In this document: positions 43,299 through 51,588 of the stretch, piece after piece
How the letters are laid out: each line of letters begins with the position of its first letter
How positions within the stretch are numbered: position 1 is the first letter of the stretch
NCBI GenBank assembly: GCA_003241695.1
Contig: QFPN01000004.1
Span: 496,001-560,000, forward strand
DNA from: Ancylobacter novellus
GTDB lineage: Bacteria; Pseudomonadota; Alphaproteobacteria; Rhizobiales; Methylopilaceae
Length of the DNA: 64,000 bases
Direction: 5' to 3'
Notes under the pieces: generated by a model
What the model was told of the DNA's origin: nothing
The model's input: only the letters and a program-made list of their open reading frames with translations
The model's database searches: none
Translations under genes and position numbers: made by a program

Positions 43299-43879
43299 GA
43301 GAGACGGTCTTCGGCGGCCGTGAGGAAATTCTGCAGCAGCCGGTGGCCGCCCTCGGTCAGGATCGATTCCGGGTGGAACTGGACCCCGAAGGTCGGATGC
43401 TCGCGGTGGGCGAGCGCCATGACCTCGCCCTCCTCCGAGCGGCCGGTGACGACGAGCGGCCCGTCGTAGCCGTCGTCGAACGAGACGATCAGCGAATGGT
43501 AGCGGCCGACCGAAAGCGGATTCGGCAGCCCCGAGAACAGCCCCGTGTCGTCATGCTCGACGCGCGAGGCGCGGCCGTGCAGCGGCCGGCGGGCGCGCTC
43601 CACCCGGCCGCCGAAGACCTCGCCGATGGCCTGATGGCCGAGGCAGATTCCAAGGATCGGGATGCGGCCCGAAACCCGCCGGATGAGGTCGAGCGACACT
43701 CCGGCCTCGGTCGGGGTGCACGGTCCCGGCGAGATCACGATCGCCTCGGGCGCGAGCGCCTCCACGGCCTCGACGGTCGTCGCGTCGTTGCGCACCACCT
43801 CGGTCGGACGGCCGATCTCCTCGAAATAACGCGCCACGTTGAAGACGAAGCTGTCGTAGTTGTCGACGACGAGGATCAC
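43286..43879 (-). CDS. pabA: Aminodeoxychorismate synthase, glutamine amidotransferase subunit
   Basis: Supplies ammonia from glutamine to PabB. The 197-residue class I amidotransferase has VDNYDSFVFNVARYF at the start, the oxyanion segment ISPGPCTPTEAG, the nucleophile C79 in ILGICLGHQAIGE, and the His-Glu pair in FGVQFHPESILTEGG. The start is GTG at 43879, which overlaps the pabB stop by four bases (GTGA); the open frame upstream is inside pabB. TrpG would look the same, so the name rests on the neighbours. Confidence 0.9.
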   Translation of the reverse strand: MILVVDNYDSFVFNVARYFEEIGRPTEVVRNDATTVEAVEALAPEAIVISPGPCTPTEAGVSLDLIRRVSGRIPILGICLGHQAIGEVFGGRVERARRPLHGRASRVEHDDTGLFSGLPNPLSVGRYHSLIVSFDDGYDGPLVVTGRSEEGEVMALAHREHPTFGVQFHPESILTEGGHRLLQNFLTAAEDRLSCSV

Positions 43880-45312
43880 CGGAGCCCCCCGACTTTCGCG
43901 GAGCGCGCGCCCGCGGTCTCGCCCTCGCCGGCGAGCGCTCCGCCGAAGGCTTCGAACAGCGCGCGCGCCTTCGTCAGGGTCTCGTCGTATTCGGCCGCCG
44001 GGTCGGACAGGGCCGTGATCCCGCCGCCGGCCTGGAACTGCGCCTTGCCCTTCGCGATCGTCGCGGTGCGGATCGCGATGTTGAAGTCCGCGTCGCCCGA
44101 AAAGCCGATCCAGCCGATCGAGCCGCAATAGACGCCGCGGGCGTGTTCTTCGAGTTCGGTGATGATCTCCATCGCGCGCAGCTTGGGCGCGCCGGTGATC
44201 GACCCGCCCGGAAAGCTCGCGTCGAGCAGATCCGCGACGCCGAGCCCCTCGCGCAGCCGCCCGGTCACGACCGACACCAAGTGGTGAACCGAGGCGTAGG
44301 TCTCGAGCCCACAGAGCTTCGGAACCTCGACCGTGCCCGGCCGACAGACCCGCGACAGGTCGTTGCGCAGCAGGTCCACGATCATGACGTTCTCGGCGCG
44401 GTCCTTCTCCGAATCGAGCAGCGCGCGCGACGAGGAGCCGTCGGCGTGGGGATCCGCCCAGCGCTTCGAAGTGCCCTTGATCGGACGCGCCTCCACCCGG
44501 TCGCCTTCGAGGCGCACGAACCGTTCGGGCGAACTCGAGCAGACCGTCACGTCGCCGAAGGCGAGATAGGCCGCGAAGGGCGCGGCGTTGCGCGTCCGCA
44601 GGCGGCGGTAGAACGCCCAGGCGTCGAAGGCTTCGGGAAGCTCCGCGAGGAAGCGCTGCGCGACGTTCGCCTGGAAGATGTCGCCGGCGAGCACGTATTC
44701 GACCGTCCGCCCGATGGCCTCGACATAGGCGGCCCGAGAGAAATTCGAGCGGAAGACGAGGTCGGCCTGCGGCGCGGCCGGCCTCTGTTCGGCAGGCCGC
44801 AACAGGCGCGCGAGCACCGCCTCGGCGCGGTCGCGGGCGCGGCGCTCCCGCGCTTGCCCTGCGGGCGCCGGCGCGCCGGTCGAAATCAGCCAGGCCTTGT
44901 CCGCGGCGTGGTCGCAGGCCACGACCCAGTCGTAGAGCGGCAGCACGGCGTCGGGCAGGCCGAGGTCGTCGACGCGCGGCTCGGGCAGCCGTTCGAGCCG
45001 GCGGCCGTACTCATAGGCGATGAAGCCGATCGCACCGCCCTGGAACGGCGGCAGGTCCGGGTTCTGTTCGAGCGCCTGCGCGCGCATCGCCTCCCCGAGC
45101 GCCGCCAGCGGATCGCCGTCGAGCCTGCGCCCTCCGAGCGTCGCGGCGTCGGAACCGACATGCAGCACGTCGTAGGGATCGGCCGCGAGATAGGAGTAAC
45201 GGCCGAGCGAAGCGTGCGGCATCGCGCTGTCGAGAAAGGCGACATGCGGCAGTCCGGCGAGGCGCTCGGCGAGCGCCGCCATGTCGGTGGTGGGAAGTTG
45301 CTGAACGTGCAT
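43876..45312 (-). CDS. pabB: Aminodeoxychorismate synthase component I
   Basis: Adds ammonia to chorismate, the first step from chorismate toward folate. The 478-residue chorismate-binding enzyme has the C-terminal catalytic domain with ARPIKGTSKRW, DRAENVMIVDLLRNDLSRV, SFPGGSITGAPK and GSIGWIGFSGDADFNIAIRT. The PIKGT motif has lysine where anthranilate synthase TrpE has alanine (PIAGT), which marks PabB. It begins with ATG 45312. The pabB-pabA-pabC order with overlapping ends forms a compact p-aminobenzoate operon. Confidence 0.93.
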   Translation of the reverse strand: MHVQQLPTTDMAALAERLAGLPHVAFLDSAMPHASLGRYSYLAADPYDVLHVGSDAATLGGRRLDGDPLAALGEAMRAQALEQNPDLPPFQGGAIGFIAYEYGRRLERLPEPRVDDLGLPDAVLPLYDWVVACDHAADKAWLISTGAPAPAGQARERRARDRAEAVLARLLRPAEQRPAAPQADLVFRSNFSRAAYVEAIGRTVEYVLAGDIFQANVAQRFLAELPEAFDAWAFYRRLRTRNAAPFAAYLAFGDVTVCSSSPERFVRLEGDRVEARPIKGTSKRWADPHADGSSSRALLDSEKDRAENVMIVDLLRNDLSRVCRPGTVEVPKLCGLETYASVHHLVSVVTGRLREGLGVADLLDASFPGGSITGAPKLRAMEIITELEEHARGVYCGSIGWIGFSGDADFNIAIRTATIAKGKAQFQAGGGITALSDPAAEYDETLTKARALFEAFGGALAGEGETAGARSAKVGGLR

Positions 45313-45494
45313 CGGTCCGCGCGCCGCCGTCGGTCATGACGGTTTCATCGCGCTTACATAATCATAGGCCGCCCCGCCGTCATGCGCGCCGAAGCCGCGG
45401 GCGGAACGACCGGCCGGAGCCCTGCGCCCTTGCCTCGCCTCTCCGGCTCGGGCCAGATGCCGCTTCCGTGAAACTCCCAGCTTCGTGAAGACAT

Positions 45495-47327
45495 ATGGAC
45501 CACGGCTCCACCTCCGGCATGCTGCTCGGCGCGCTCGTCTTTCTCGGGGCGGCGGTGATCGCGGGGCCTCTCGCGCGCCGGCTCGGGCTCGGCGTCGCGG
45601 TCGGCTATCTCGCCGCCGGCGTGGTGATCGGGCCGGAAGCCTTCGGCATGATCGCGTCTCCCGACTCGATCCTCCACGTCGCCGAGATCGGCGTCGTGAT
45701 GCTGTTGTTCCTGATCGGGCTCGAACTGCGGTTCGAACGCCTCGTCGCCCTGCGGCGTCTCGTGATCGGCCTCGGCGGCCTGCAGATCGCGCTCTCGACG
45801 CTCGTCTTCGCGCTCGCGGCGTGGGCGCTCGGCGCGACCCCGCCCGCGGCGCTCGCCATCGGCATCGCGCTCGCCTTCTCCGGAACCGCCCTGGCGCTGC
45901 AGATCCTCGAGGAGCGCGGCCACCTCAACCGCACCTACGGCGAGAAGACGTTCTCGACGCTGCTCGCGCAGGACATCGCGGTCGTCCCCGCCCTTGCGCT
46001 CGTGCCGATGCTCGGCGGCGGCGGGCACGAAGCCAGCTGGGCCCACGCGCTCGCGGCCGTGACGGCCGGGGCCGCGGCGATCGCCGTGATCGTGATCGCG
46101 GGCCGCTATCTGCTCGATCCGCTGTTCCGCCTGCTCGCAGGCGTCGGCGCCCGCGAGGTGATGACGGCCGCGGCGCTCCTCGTGGTGCTGGGCGCGGCGG
46201 AGGTTGCGGCGCTCGCCGGCCTGTCGATGGCGATGGGGGCGTTCCTCGCCGGCGTGCTGCTCGCGGGCTCCTCGTACCGCCATGAGCTCGAGGCCGACGT
46301 CGAGCCGTTCCGCGGCCTGCTGATCGCCCTGTTCTTCATGGGCATCGGCATGACGATCGACATCGACGTGATCGTCGACAACGTCTGGCGGCTGCTCGCG
46401 GGCGTCGCGATCTACCTCGCGATCAAGGTCGCGGTGGCGTCGGCGCTGGCGCGGGCGTTCGGCGCGACGGCGGGCGACGCGCTCCGCGTCGGCGCGCTGC
46501 TCGCGGCGGCCGGCGAATTCGCCTTCGTGCTGTTCCCGCTCGCCCAGACCCACGGCCTGATCTCGGCCGAGACCGCCAGCCTGCTGTCGGCCATGGCGGC
46601 CCTGAGCCTCGCGGCCGCGCCGGCCGTCGCGCTTCTCGCCGAGAAGGCGGCCGACCGGCTGACGCCCGCGCCGCCGGAGCCGGACGAGGACTTTTCCGAC
46701 GCCCGCGGACAGGTGCTCGTCATCGGCTTCGGGCGCGTCGGCCAGATCGCGGCGCAGCTTCTGCTCGCGGAGGGCGTCGAGACCACCCTCATCGACGCCA
46801 ATCCGCAGCGCGTCGATCAGGCCTCGCGATTCGGCTTCAAGGTCTATTACGGCGACGGAACGCGGCTCGACGTGCTTCGGGCGGCGAGAGCCGAGGAGGC
46901 GCGCGCGATCCTCATCTGCATCGACGACCGCGAGGCGACCAAGCGCATCGTCGAAATGGCGCAGTCGAGCTTTCCGCTGACCGAACTCGTGGTGAAGGCC
47001 TACGATCGCGGCCACGCGATCGAGCTCATGGCGCAGGGCGTCGAGAACGTCGTGCGTGAGACCTTCGAGAGCGCGCTCGTGCTCGGGCGGCAGGCGCTGG
47101 AGGCGGTCGGCGTCGATCACGATCGCGCGGTCGAGATCGAGGCCGACATCCGCCGCCGCGACGCGCAGAAGCTCGAGATCCAGCGCGTGGAGGGCCTTTG
47201 GGCCGGCCGCGACCTCACCTACACCAACAAGCCCACGCCCGAACCCCTGTCGCTGCCCAAGCGCAAGGGCGGCAAGATCGAGAGCGAGACGAAGAGCTCG
47301 CCCGTCGCGGCGGAGCGGACGGGATGA
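45495..47327 (+). CDS. CPA2-family cation/proton antiporter (KefB type) with TrkA-N domain
   Basis: A 610-residue antiporter. Residues 1-400 hold about twelve membrane helices, with the conserved GLELRFERL and LAFSGTALALQILEERG segments and the transport site in STLLAQDIAVVPALAL. A cytoplasmic RCK/TrkA-N domain follows at about 410-530 with the nucleotide motif VIGFGRVGQIAAQLLL. The charged tail ends near residue 610. In KefB and KefC, glutathione adducts gate potassium loss; the gating ligand here is not shown, though gshA is in this window. It is divergent from pabB. Confidence 0.92.
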   Translation: MDHGSTSGMLLGALVFLGAAVIAGPLARRLGLGVAVGYLAAGVVIGPEAFGMIASPDSILHVAEIGVVMLLFLIGLELRFERLVALRRLVIGLGGLQIALSTLVFALAAWALGATPPAALAIGIALAFSGTALALQILEERGHLNRTYGEKTFSTLLAQDIAVVPALALVPMLGGGGHEASWAHALAAVTAGAAAIAVIVIAGRYLLDPLFRLLAGVGAREVMTAAALLVVLGAAEVAALAGLSMAMGAFLAGVLLAGSSYRHELEADVEPFRGLLIALFFMGIGMTIDIDVIVDNVWRLLAGVAIYLAIKVAVASALARAFGATAGDALRVGALLAAAGEFAFVLFPLAQTHGLISAETASLLSAMAALSLAAAPAVALLAEKAADRLTPAPPEPDEDFSDARGQVLVIGFGRVGQIAAQLLLAEGVETTLIDANPQRVDQASRFGFKVYYGDGTRLDVLRAARAEEARAILICIDDREATKRIVEMAQSSFPLTELVVKAYDRGHAIELMAQGVENVVRETFESALVLGRQALEAVGVDHDRAVEIEADIRRRDAQKLEIQRVEGLWAGRDLTYTNKPTPEPLSLPKRKGGKIESETKSSPVAAERTG

Positions 47328-47405
47328 CGGCCTTCGTCCGGCTGGCGGGCGGGCGCGCGGGCCTCTAACATCCCCGAAGCGATGCAGGAGGCTCGGGCTT
47401 CGGCG

Positions 47406-48272
47406 ATGTTCAACATGTTCGACGTCTTCCGGCAGGCGCAAGGCGGCGCGGCCTTCGACAATCTGGCGCGGGCCTACGGGATGTCGCCCCAGCAGCTCCG
47501 CGCCATGACGGCCGCGCTCACCCCGGCCTTCGCTCAGGGCTTCCAACGCCAGGCCGCGACCGACGAGGGCGCGCGGCGCTTCGCCGACCTGTTCCAGACC
47601 GAGACCTACGCCCGCGCCTTCGAGGCGCAGGCCGCGGCGCTCGATCCCTCCGCGCGCGGCGCGGGCGAGGACGCGCTCGGCGCGTTCTTCGGCTCCAAGG
47701 AGGTGTCGCGCGCGGTCGCGGCGCAGGCCTCGGCCGCCTCGGGCGTGCAGGCGCAGATCATCCGGCAGGTGCTTCCGATCCTCGCGAGCATCCTGATGGG
47801 CGGCTTCATGAAGGCCGCGCAGGGCTCCGGCGCGCCGGGGGCGACGAGCGCCTTCGAGGAATTTTTCGGCGGACGGAAGCCGAACCCGGCCGAGACGCCG
47901 CAATCGCCCTTCCCGCAAAACCCCTTCCAGGTCTGGATCGACGCCTTCTCGGGCGCGGACCGTTCGAAGGCGGCGGCCGGGGAGGCTTCGCAGGAGACGC
48001 CCGCGAACCCGCTCGGCGACATGATGGGCGAGATGATGAAGGCGATGTTCAGCGCTGGCGCCGAGCCCGCCGAGTCGGCGCGCGCGCAGCCCCGGACGGC
48101 TCCGGAGGAGCCGCCGGCCGGGAGCGGGGACGAATCCCGGCCGGCGGAGCCCGCGACGCCCGATCCGTTCGACGATTTCGTCGCGACGGGCCGCGAGCTG
48201 TCCCAGCAGAACGCTCAGGCCATGGGCCAGATCTTCGACGCCTTCTTCGGGGACGCGGCGAAGAAGGCCTGA
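47406..48272 (+). CDS. DUF937-like protein
   Basis: A 288-residue protein from ATG 47406. The N-terminal half resembles DUF937 proteins: MFNMFDVFRQAQGGAAFDNL, AYGMSPQQLRAMTAALTPAFAQGF, then repeated helices with Gly-Met turns such as ILASILMGGFMKAA and NPLGDMMGEMMKAMF. The second half is rich in Pro, Ala and Glu. Function unknown. The ATG at 47382 is also in frame; AGGAGG at 47386-47391 lies inside that longer version, 14 bases before 47406, so I prefer the shorter protein. It follows the KefB gene after 78 bases and may share its transcript. Confidence 0.75.
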   Translation: MFNMFDVFRQAQGGAAFDNLARAYGMSPQQLRAMTAALTPAFAQGFQRQAATDEGARRFADLFQTETYARAFEAQAAALDPSARGAGEDALGAFFGSKEVSRAVAAQASAASGVQAQIIRQVLPILASILMGGFMKAAQGSGAPGATSAFEEFFGGRKPNPAETPQSPFPQNPFQVWIDAFSGADRSKAAAGEASQETPANPLGDMMGEMMKAMFSAGAEPAESARAQPRTAPEEPPAGSGDESRPAEPATPDPFDDFVATGRELSQQNAQAMGQIFDAFFGDAAKKA

Positions 48273-48330
48273 ACGGCGACGCGCGGCCGCTCCTCTCTCA
48301 AGCAAATCCTCTGGCGGGAGACGCTCTTCT

Positions 48331-48354
48331 CCCCTCCCCGCAAGGGCGGAGGGG
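48331..48354. repeat. Short palindrome, CCCTCCCC family, copy A
   Basis: A purine/pyrimidine palindrome, CCCCTCCCCGCAAGGGCGGAGGGG, interrupted by a few mismatches, lies between the DUF937-like gene and DUF1127. It resembles those at 55700-55727 and 63678-63711. It could end transcription of the upstream or downstream convergent gene. Confidence 0.55.
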
Positions 48355-48418
48355 TCGAAGACGCCGCGACCGATCGCAGAGGCTTCGTTAAGGAGGAAGG
48401 GCCGTCAGGCCTCGCGCC

Positions 48419-48694
48419 TCACTTTCCTCTCGCACGCGCCGCGCGGCGCTCTTCGGCGATCTGCGCGAGACGCTCGCCGGGATCGCCCCAGAGCGACCAG
48501 CGGGCCGCCTCGGCGAGGTCGGCGCGGGTCACGCCGATGTCGGCGAGCATGCGGTCGTCGAGACCGCCCAGCGCCTCGATCTGCTTGCGGCGGGTCATGG
48601 TCACGGCGAGAGCCTTCAGGCGACGCGACGCCGAGACGGCGAAGGCGCGGACGAAGCCGCTAGGCTGGGAACGGCTTTCGATCAGGACGGACAT
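48419..48694 (-). CDS. DUF1127 small protein
   Basis: A 91-residue basic protein. The DUF1127 domain, known as a short Arg-rich motif in small proteins of alphaproteobacteria, is seen in TRRKQIEALGGLDDRMLADIGVTRADL. Relatives in Agrobacterium influence phosphate and stress responses and RNA turnover. I chose ATG 48694, which has GAGGAGG eight bases upstream; the frame extends to 48775 but is not conserved. It is divergent from the LysR gene at 48862 with a 167-base gap. See the finding on this locus. Confidence 0.88.
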   Translation of the reverse strand: MSVLIESRSQPSGFVRAFAVSASRRLKALAVTMTRRKQIEALGGLDDRMLADIGVTRADLAEAARWSLWGDPGERLAQIAEERRAARARGK

Positions 48695-48797
48695 GACGCG
48701 CCTCCTCGGGCGTTCGGCCCTCGCCTCTCCTTCGGCGGGGCCGTCTCGCGGCGGCCCGGGACGGACCGCCATCACGAAACGGCATAGGTCCGACGGA

Positions 48798-48824
48798 TTG
48801 ATCAGTGAAACGAATGTTTATAAT
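48798..48824 (+). promoter_or_regulatory. Promoter of the lysR gene
   Basis: A perfect -10 box TATAAT at 48819-48824 is preceded by TTGATC at 48798-48803, with a 15-base spacer that is slightly short. The start of transcription would be near 48831, about 31 bases before the LysR start codon. The surrounding 40 bases are AT-rich for this genome. Confidence 0.55.
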
Positions 48825-48831
48825 GTCGTCC

Positions 48832-48849
48832 ATCATCAGCCGTGATGAT
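48832..48849. promoter_or_regulatory. Inverted repeat ATCATCA-GCCG-TGATGAT at the lysR start region
   Basis: A perfect seven-base inverted repeat with a four-base spacer stands just after the predicted transcription start of lysR and 12 bases before its start codon. LysR-type proteins bind dyads of this kind, so it may be an operator for autoregulation. Alternatively it forms an RNA hairpin close to the ribosome site GGAGG. Confidence 0.45.
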
Positions 48850-48861
48850 CCGGAGGACGCC

Positions 48862-49752
48862 ATGGCCGCATTGTTCGACGTCGACCAGCTCAAGACCTTC
48901 ATCGCGATCGTCGACACCGGCTCGTTCACGCGCGCGGCCGACGCCGTGCATAAGACGCAGTCGGCGGTTTCGATGCAGATGAAGCGGCTCGAGGAGCGGG
49001 TCGGCCGCTCGATCTTCGCCCGCGACGGGCGCGGCGCTCGCCTCACCGAGGACGGCGAGCGGCTGCTCGACTACGCCCGCCGCATCGTCCACATCTCGCG
49101 CGAGGCGGTCTCGGCCTTCTCGAACGACGCGCTGACGGGCCGGGTGCGGCTCGGCGTTCCGGACGACTACGCGGAGCGCTACCTGCCGGAGATCCTGGCG
49201 CGCTTCTCGCGCTCCAATCCGTTGGTCGAGGTGACGGTCGAATGCGAGCCGTCGAACGCCCTGACCCAGTCGGTCATGCGCGACGAGATCGACCTCGCGA
49301 TCATCACCCATGCGAGCCGCAAGCCCGTCGGCGAGGTCATCCGGCAGGAGCCGCTGCTGTGGGTCACCTCGCAGCGCTCGGTCGCCCACGAGCAGCCGAC
49401 GCTGCCGCTCGCGCTCAGCCATCCGGCCTGCGTCTGGCGCGAGGCCGCGATCGCGAAGCTGGAGGAGATCGGGCGGGCTCACCGGGTGCTCTATTCGAGC
49501 CGCAACTTCGCCGCGGTCGGCGCGGCCGTGATGGCGGGCCTCGCCGTCACCGTGCTGCCCGAGAGCGCGATCCGCGCCGGCATGCGGGTGCTCGGCCCCT
49601 CCGACGGCTTTCCGCCGCTGCCGAGCTGCAAGATCGCGCTGCTGCGCAACCCCGGCTCCGTCACCGACACGGTCGAGGCGCTCGCCGACCATATCGTCGC
49701 GAGCCTCGACAACATGACCACCGGGTTCGAGACGGCCGACGCCGCGGAGTGA
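48862..49752 (+). CDS. LysR-family transcriptional regulator
   Basis: A 296-residue regulator with the N-terminal winged helix-turn-helix (FIAIVDTGSFTRAADAVHKTQSAVSMQMKRLEERVG) and the substrate-binding fold with LGVPDDYAERYLPEIL, EIDLAIITHASRKP and AVMAGLAVTVLPESAI. I chose ATG 48862 with GGAGG upstream rather than the in-frame ATG at 48805. It is divergent from a DUF1127 gene. VtlR/LsrB of Brucella, Sinorhizobium and Agrobacterium are LysR proteins that activate DUF1127 genes and small RNAs; a similar role is inferred, not shown. Confidence 0.92.
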   Translation: MAALFDVDQLKTFIAIVDTGSFTRAADAVHKTQSAVSMQMKRLEERVGRSIFARDGRGARLTEDGERLLDYARRIVHISREAVSAFSNDALTGRVRLGVPDDYAERYLPEILARFSRSNPLVEVTVECEPSNALTQSVMRDEIDLAIITHASRKPVGEVIRQEPLLWVTSQRSVAHEQPTLPLALSHPACVWREAAIAKLEEIGRAHRVLYSSRNFAAVGAAVMAGLAVTVLPESAIRAGMRVLGPSDGFPPLPSCKIALLRNPGSVTDTVEALADHIVASLDNMTTGFETADAAE

Positions 49753-49792
49753 AAGGGGCGCCGCCTCTGCCGTAGCGTCGGCATCGCTGCTG

Positions 49793-49913
49793 AACCGCCC
49801 CGCTTGCGTCCCGGCCTTGAACCGGGCCTCAGGGACGCCGCCGCAAAACCCGTCCTTGAGAGGAGAGTGGTCATGGGTCCCGGCTCAAGGCCGGGACGCG
49901 GGGCGGCGGTTCA
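49793..49913. repeat. Long inverted repeat, GTCCCGGC family, copy 2
   Basis: Arms of about 43 bases (49793-49835 and 49871-49913) are imperfect reverse complements; each contains the small palindrome CCCGGCCTTGA...CCGGG. They agree with the arms of copy 1 at 26998-27118 for about 25 bases. The right arm ends inside the stop region of the EamA gene, so the repeat overlaps a coding end by three bases. Confidence 0.72.
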
Positions 49914-50879
49914 GGCGGAGATCGATCCCGGATCGGCTTTCGGCCGTTGGGGACGGCTCCTCGATCGGCCGAACAGTCCCAGCACCACGACGTTGCCGAC
50001 CGCGACCAGCCCGACGCCGAAGATCGCGAGCGGTCCCCAGTGATAATCCTCGAACAGGCTGGAGATCGCGAGCGCCACGACCGGAAACAGCACGGTGGCG
50101 AAGCCCGCCCGCGCCGGCCCCATGCGCTTGATGAGCGCCAGATAGGCGATGAAGGCCGCGACCGAAGAGCCCGCAGCGAGCCAGACCAGCGAAATCAGAT
50201 AGGGCGGCCTCAGATCGATCGAGAACGGCGCGCCGATCGCGAGGCACAGGATGAAAAGCCAGGCCGAGCCGTAGACCATGCCCCAGGCGGTCGCGGCGCG
50301 GTCGCCGACGCCGTCCTCCTGGATCGTCGCCGACACCATGTTGCCGAGGCAGAAGCAACAGGTCCCGGCGACCGACAGCGCGAGCCCTCCGAGCGCGGCC
50401 GCGTCGAAGCCGGTCCCCGCGATTTCCGGCGCATAGAGACAGCCGACGCCCGCGATCCCGATCGCCGCGCCCGCGAGCACGCGCGGTTCGAGCGGCCGAC
50501 GGAAGAACAGCGTCGACAGGCCGAGATTGATCGGCGAGGCGAGCGCGAACACGACCGCAAGCAGGCCCGTCGGCACATGGCGGCCGGCGAGATAGAACAG
50601 CAGGAAGTTGGTCGAGAACATCAGCACGCCCGCGGCCGCGAAGCGCAGATGCAGCCGCGCCGGCCACGCCATCCGCTCGCCGCGCCAGAGCGCGACGCAG
50701 ACGCACAGCGCCGCCGCGAGCAGGAACCGCCACAGCAGCGAGACGACCGGCGCGACGACGCCGAGCTGGTGGTGGATCGCGTACCAGCTCGTGCCCCAGA
50801 CGAGGACGAGGGTCGCGTAAAGCCCCAGATCCGTCCGGTCGAGCGACGGAGCCTGCGGCGCGGCTGCGGGATGCGGCAT
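49911..50879 (-). CDS. EamA/DMT-superfamily exporter
   Basis: A 322-residue inner-membrane protein with ten hydrophobic helices arranged as two EamA repeats. The first repeat starts ATLVLVWGTSWYAIHHQLG, the family start pattern; the second begins after residue 165 with LGNMVSATIQEDG. LAAGSSVAAFIAYLALIKRMGPARAGF is the characteristic end of the second repeat. Substrate unknown; relatives export amino acids or metabolites. I chose ATG 50879; the frame continues to a TTG at 50933, but neither start has a clear ribosome site. Convergent with the lysR gene, with a long inverted repeat between. Confidence 0.9.
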   Translation of the reverse strand: MPHPAAAPQAPSLDRTDLGLYATLVLVWGTSWYAIHHQLGVVAPVVSLLWRFLLAAALCVCVALWRGERMAWPARLHLRFAAAGVLMFSTNFLLFYLAGRHVPTGLLAVVFALASPINLGLSTLFFRRPLEPRVLAGAAIGIAGVGCLYAPEIAGTGFDAAALGGLALSVAGTCCFCLGNMVSATIQEDGVGDRAATAWGMVYGSAWLFILCLAIGAPFSIDLRPPYLISLVWLAAGSSVAAFIAYLALIKRMGPARAGFATVLFPVVALAISSLFEDYHWGPLAIFGVGLVAVGNVVVLGLFGRSRSRPQRPKADPGSISA

Positions 50880-50992
50880 GGGAGGCGGACCCGGGAAACG
50901 TCGAGGCCCGCGCTTGTCCCGCCGCGGCGTCAATCAGGCAAGCGAGGATCCGTGACCGACGCCATCAGCGCCGCTGATGGGCGCCCGCCGCC

Positions 50993-51490
50993 TCACTGTT
51001 GGACGCGGGTGAGCTTGCCTCCGGAGCGGAGCGTCCAGACAGTGTTTTTCTTCGACAGCGAACTCTGCTCGATCAGCCCGCAATAGTGGTCGCGGCTGAG
51101 ATCCGACACGATGTAGAGGCCGCTGAAGTTCTTCTTCGTTCCCTGCACCGCCCAGAGGCCGACGCCCTGATAGTCGGAGCACTGGATCGAGGAGCACACG
51201 CGGTTGAAGTAGGAGTAGAGGCCGGCGTTCACGCCGCGGCCTTCGAACTTCTGCCACAGGTAGCTGACCTGGCCGGTAAGCGGATTGTCGGTCCGGCTGA
51301 ACCAGGTCCCGTCGATGGTCTGCATCAGCTTCGCGTTGCGGTTCTGGTCGAACTGCCGATAGCCGTTGGTGGCGGTCTTGTTGAGCGTGCCGTTCGCGTT
51401 GAGGCAGTAGTCCTCGCGCGCGAGCGCCGGAGACGCGGCGGCGACGATCGCGGCGGCCGTCGCCGCCATGCGCAGAATCCGAAGCATCAT
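50993..51490 (-). CDS. Secreted cysteine-containing protein of unknown function
   Basis: I do not recognise this family. The 165-residue product has a signal peptide (LRMAATAAAIVAAASPALA) and a mature part of about 140 residues starting REDYCLNANG. Four cysteines are visible, in DYCLN, NRVCSSIQCSD and DHYCGLIE, enough for two disulfides. The centre is rich in Gln, Tyr, Asn and Ser (QVSYLWQKFEGRGVN), unlike most proteins of this GC-rich genome. The ATG at 51490 has GGGGA upstream. It lies on the same strand behind ilvA with a gap of about 100 bases. It is probably periplasmic or outer-surface, with no further clue. Confidence 0.7.
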   Translation of the reverse strand: MMLRILRMAATAAAIVAAASPALAREDYCLNANGTLNKTATNGYRQFDQNRNAKLMQTIDGTWFSRTDNPLTGQVSYLWQKFEGRGVNAGLYSYFNRVCSSIQCSDYQGVGLWAVQGTKKNFSGLYIVSDLSRDHYCGLIEQSSLSKKNTVWTLRSGGKLTRVQQ

Positions 51491-51588
51491 GACGACATCC
51501 CCGCAGGCGGCCCTTCGCCCCGGCGGGGAAGGTCGAGCGCGGCGCGACGGTTCGCAACTTGGGGAAAACGCGTATCCGGCCCGTCGCC

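Noticed and set aside
45354..48305. Minus-strand open frame of 983 residues
   Set aside because: It lies antisense to the KefB-type antiporter and DUF937-like genes and is Arg/Glu-rich without domains. It is a high-GC shadow.
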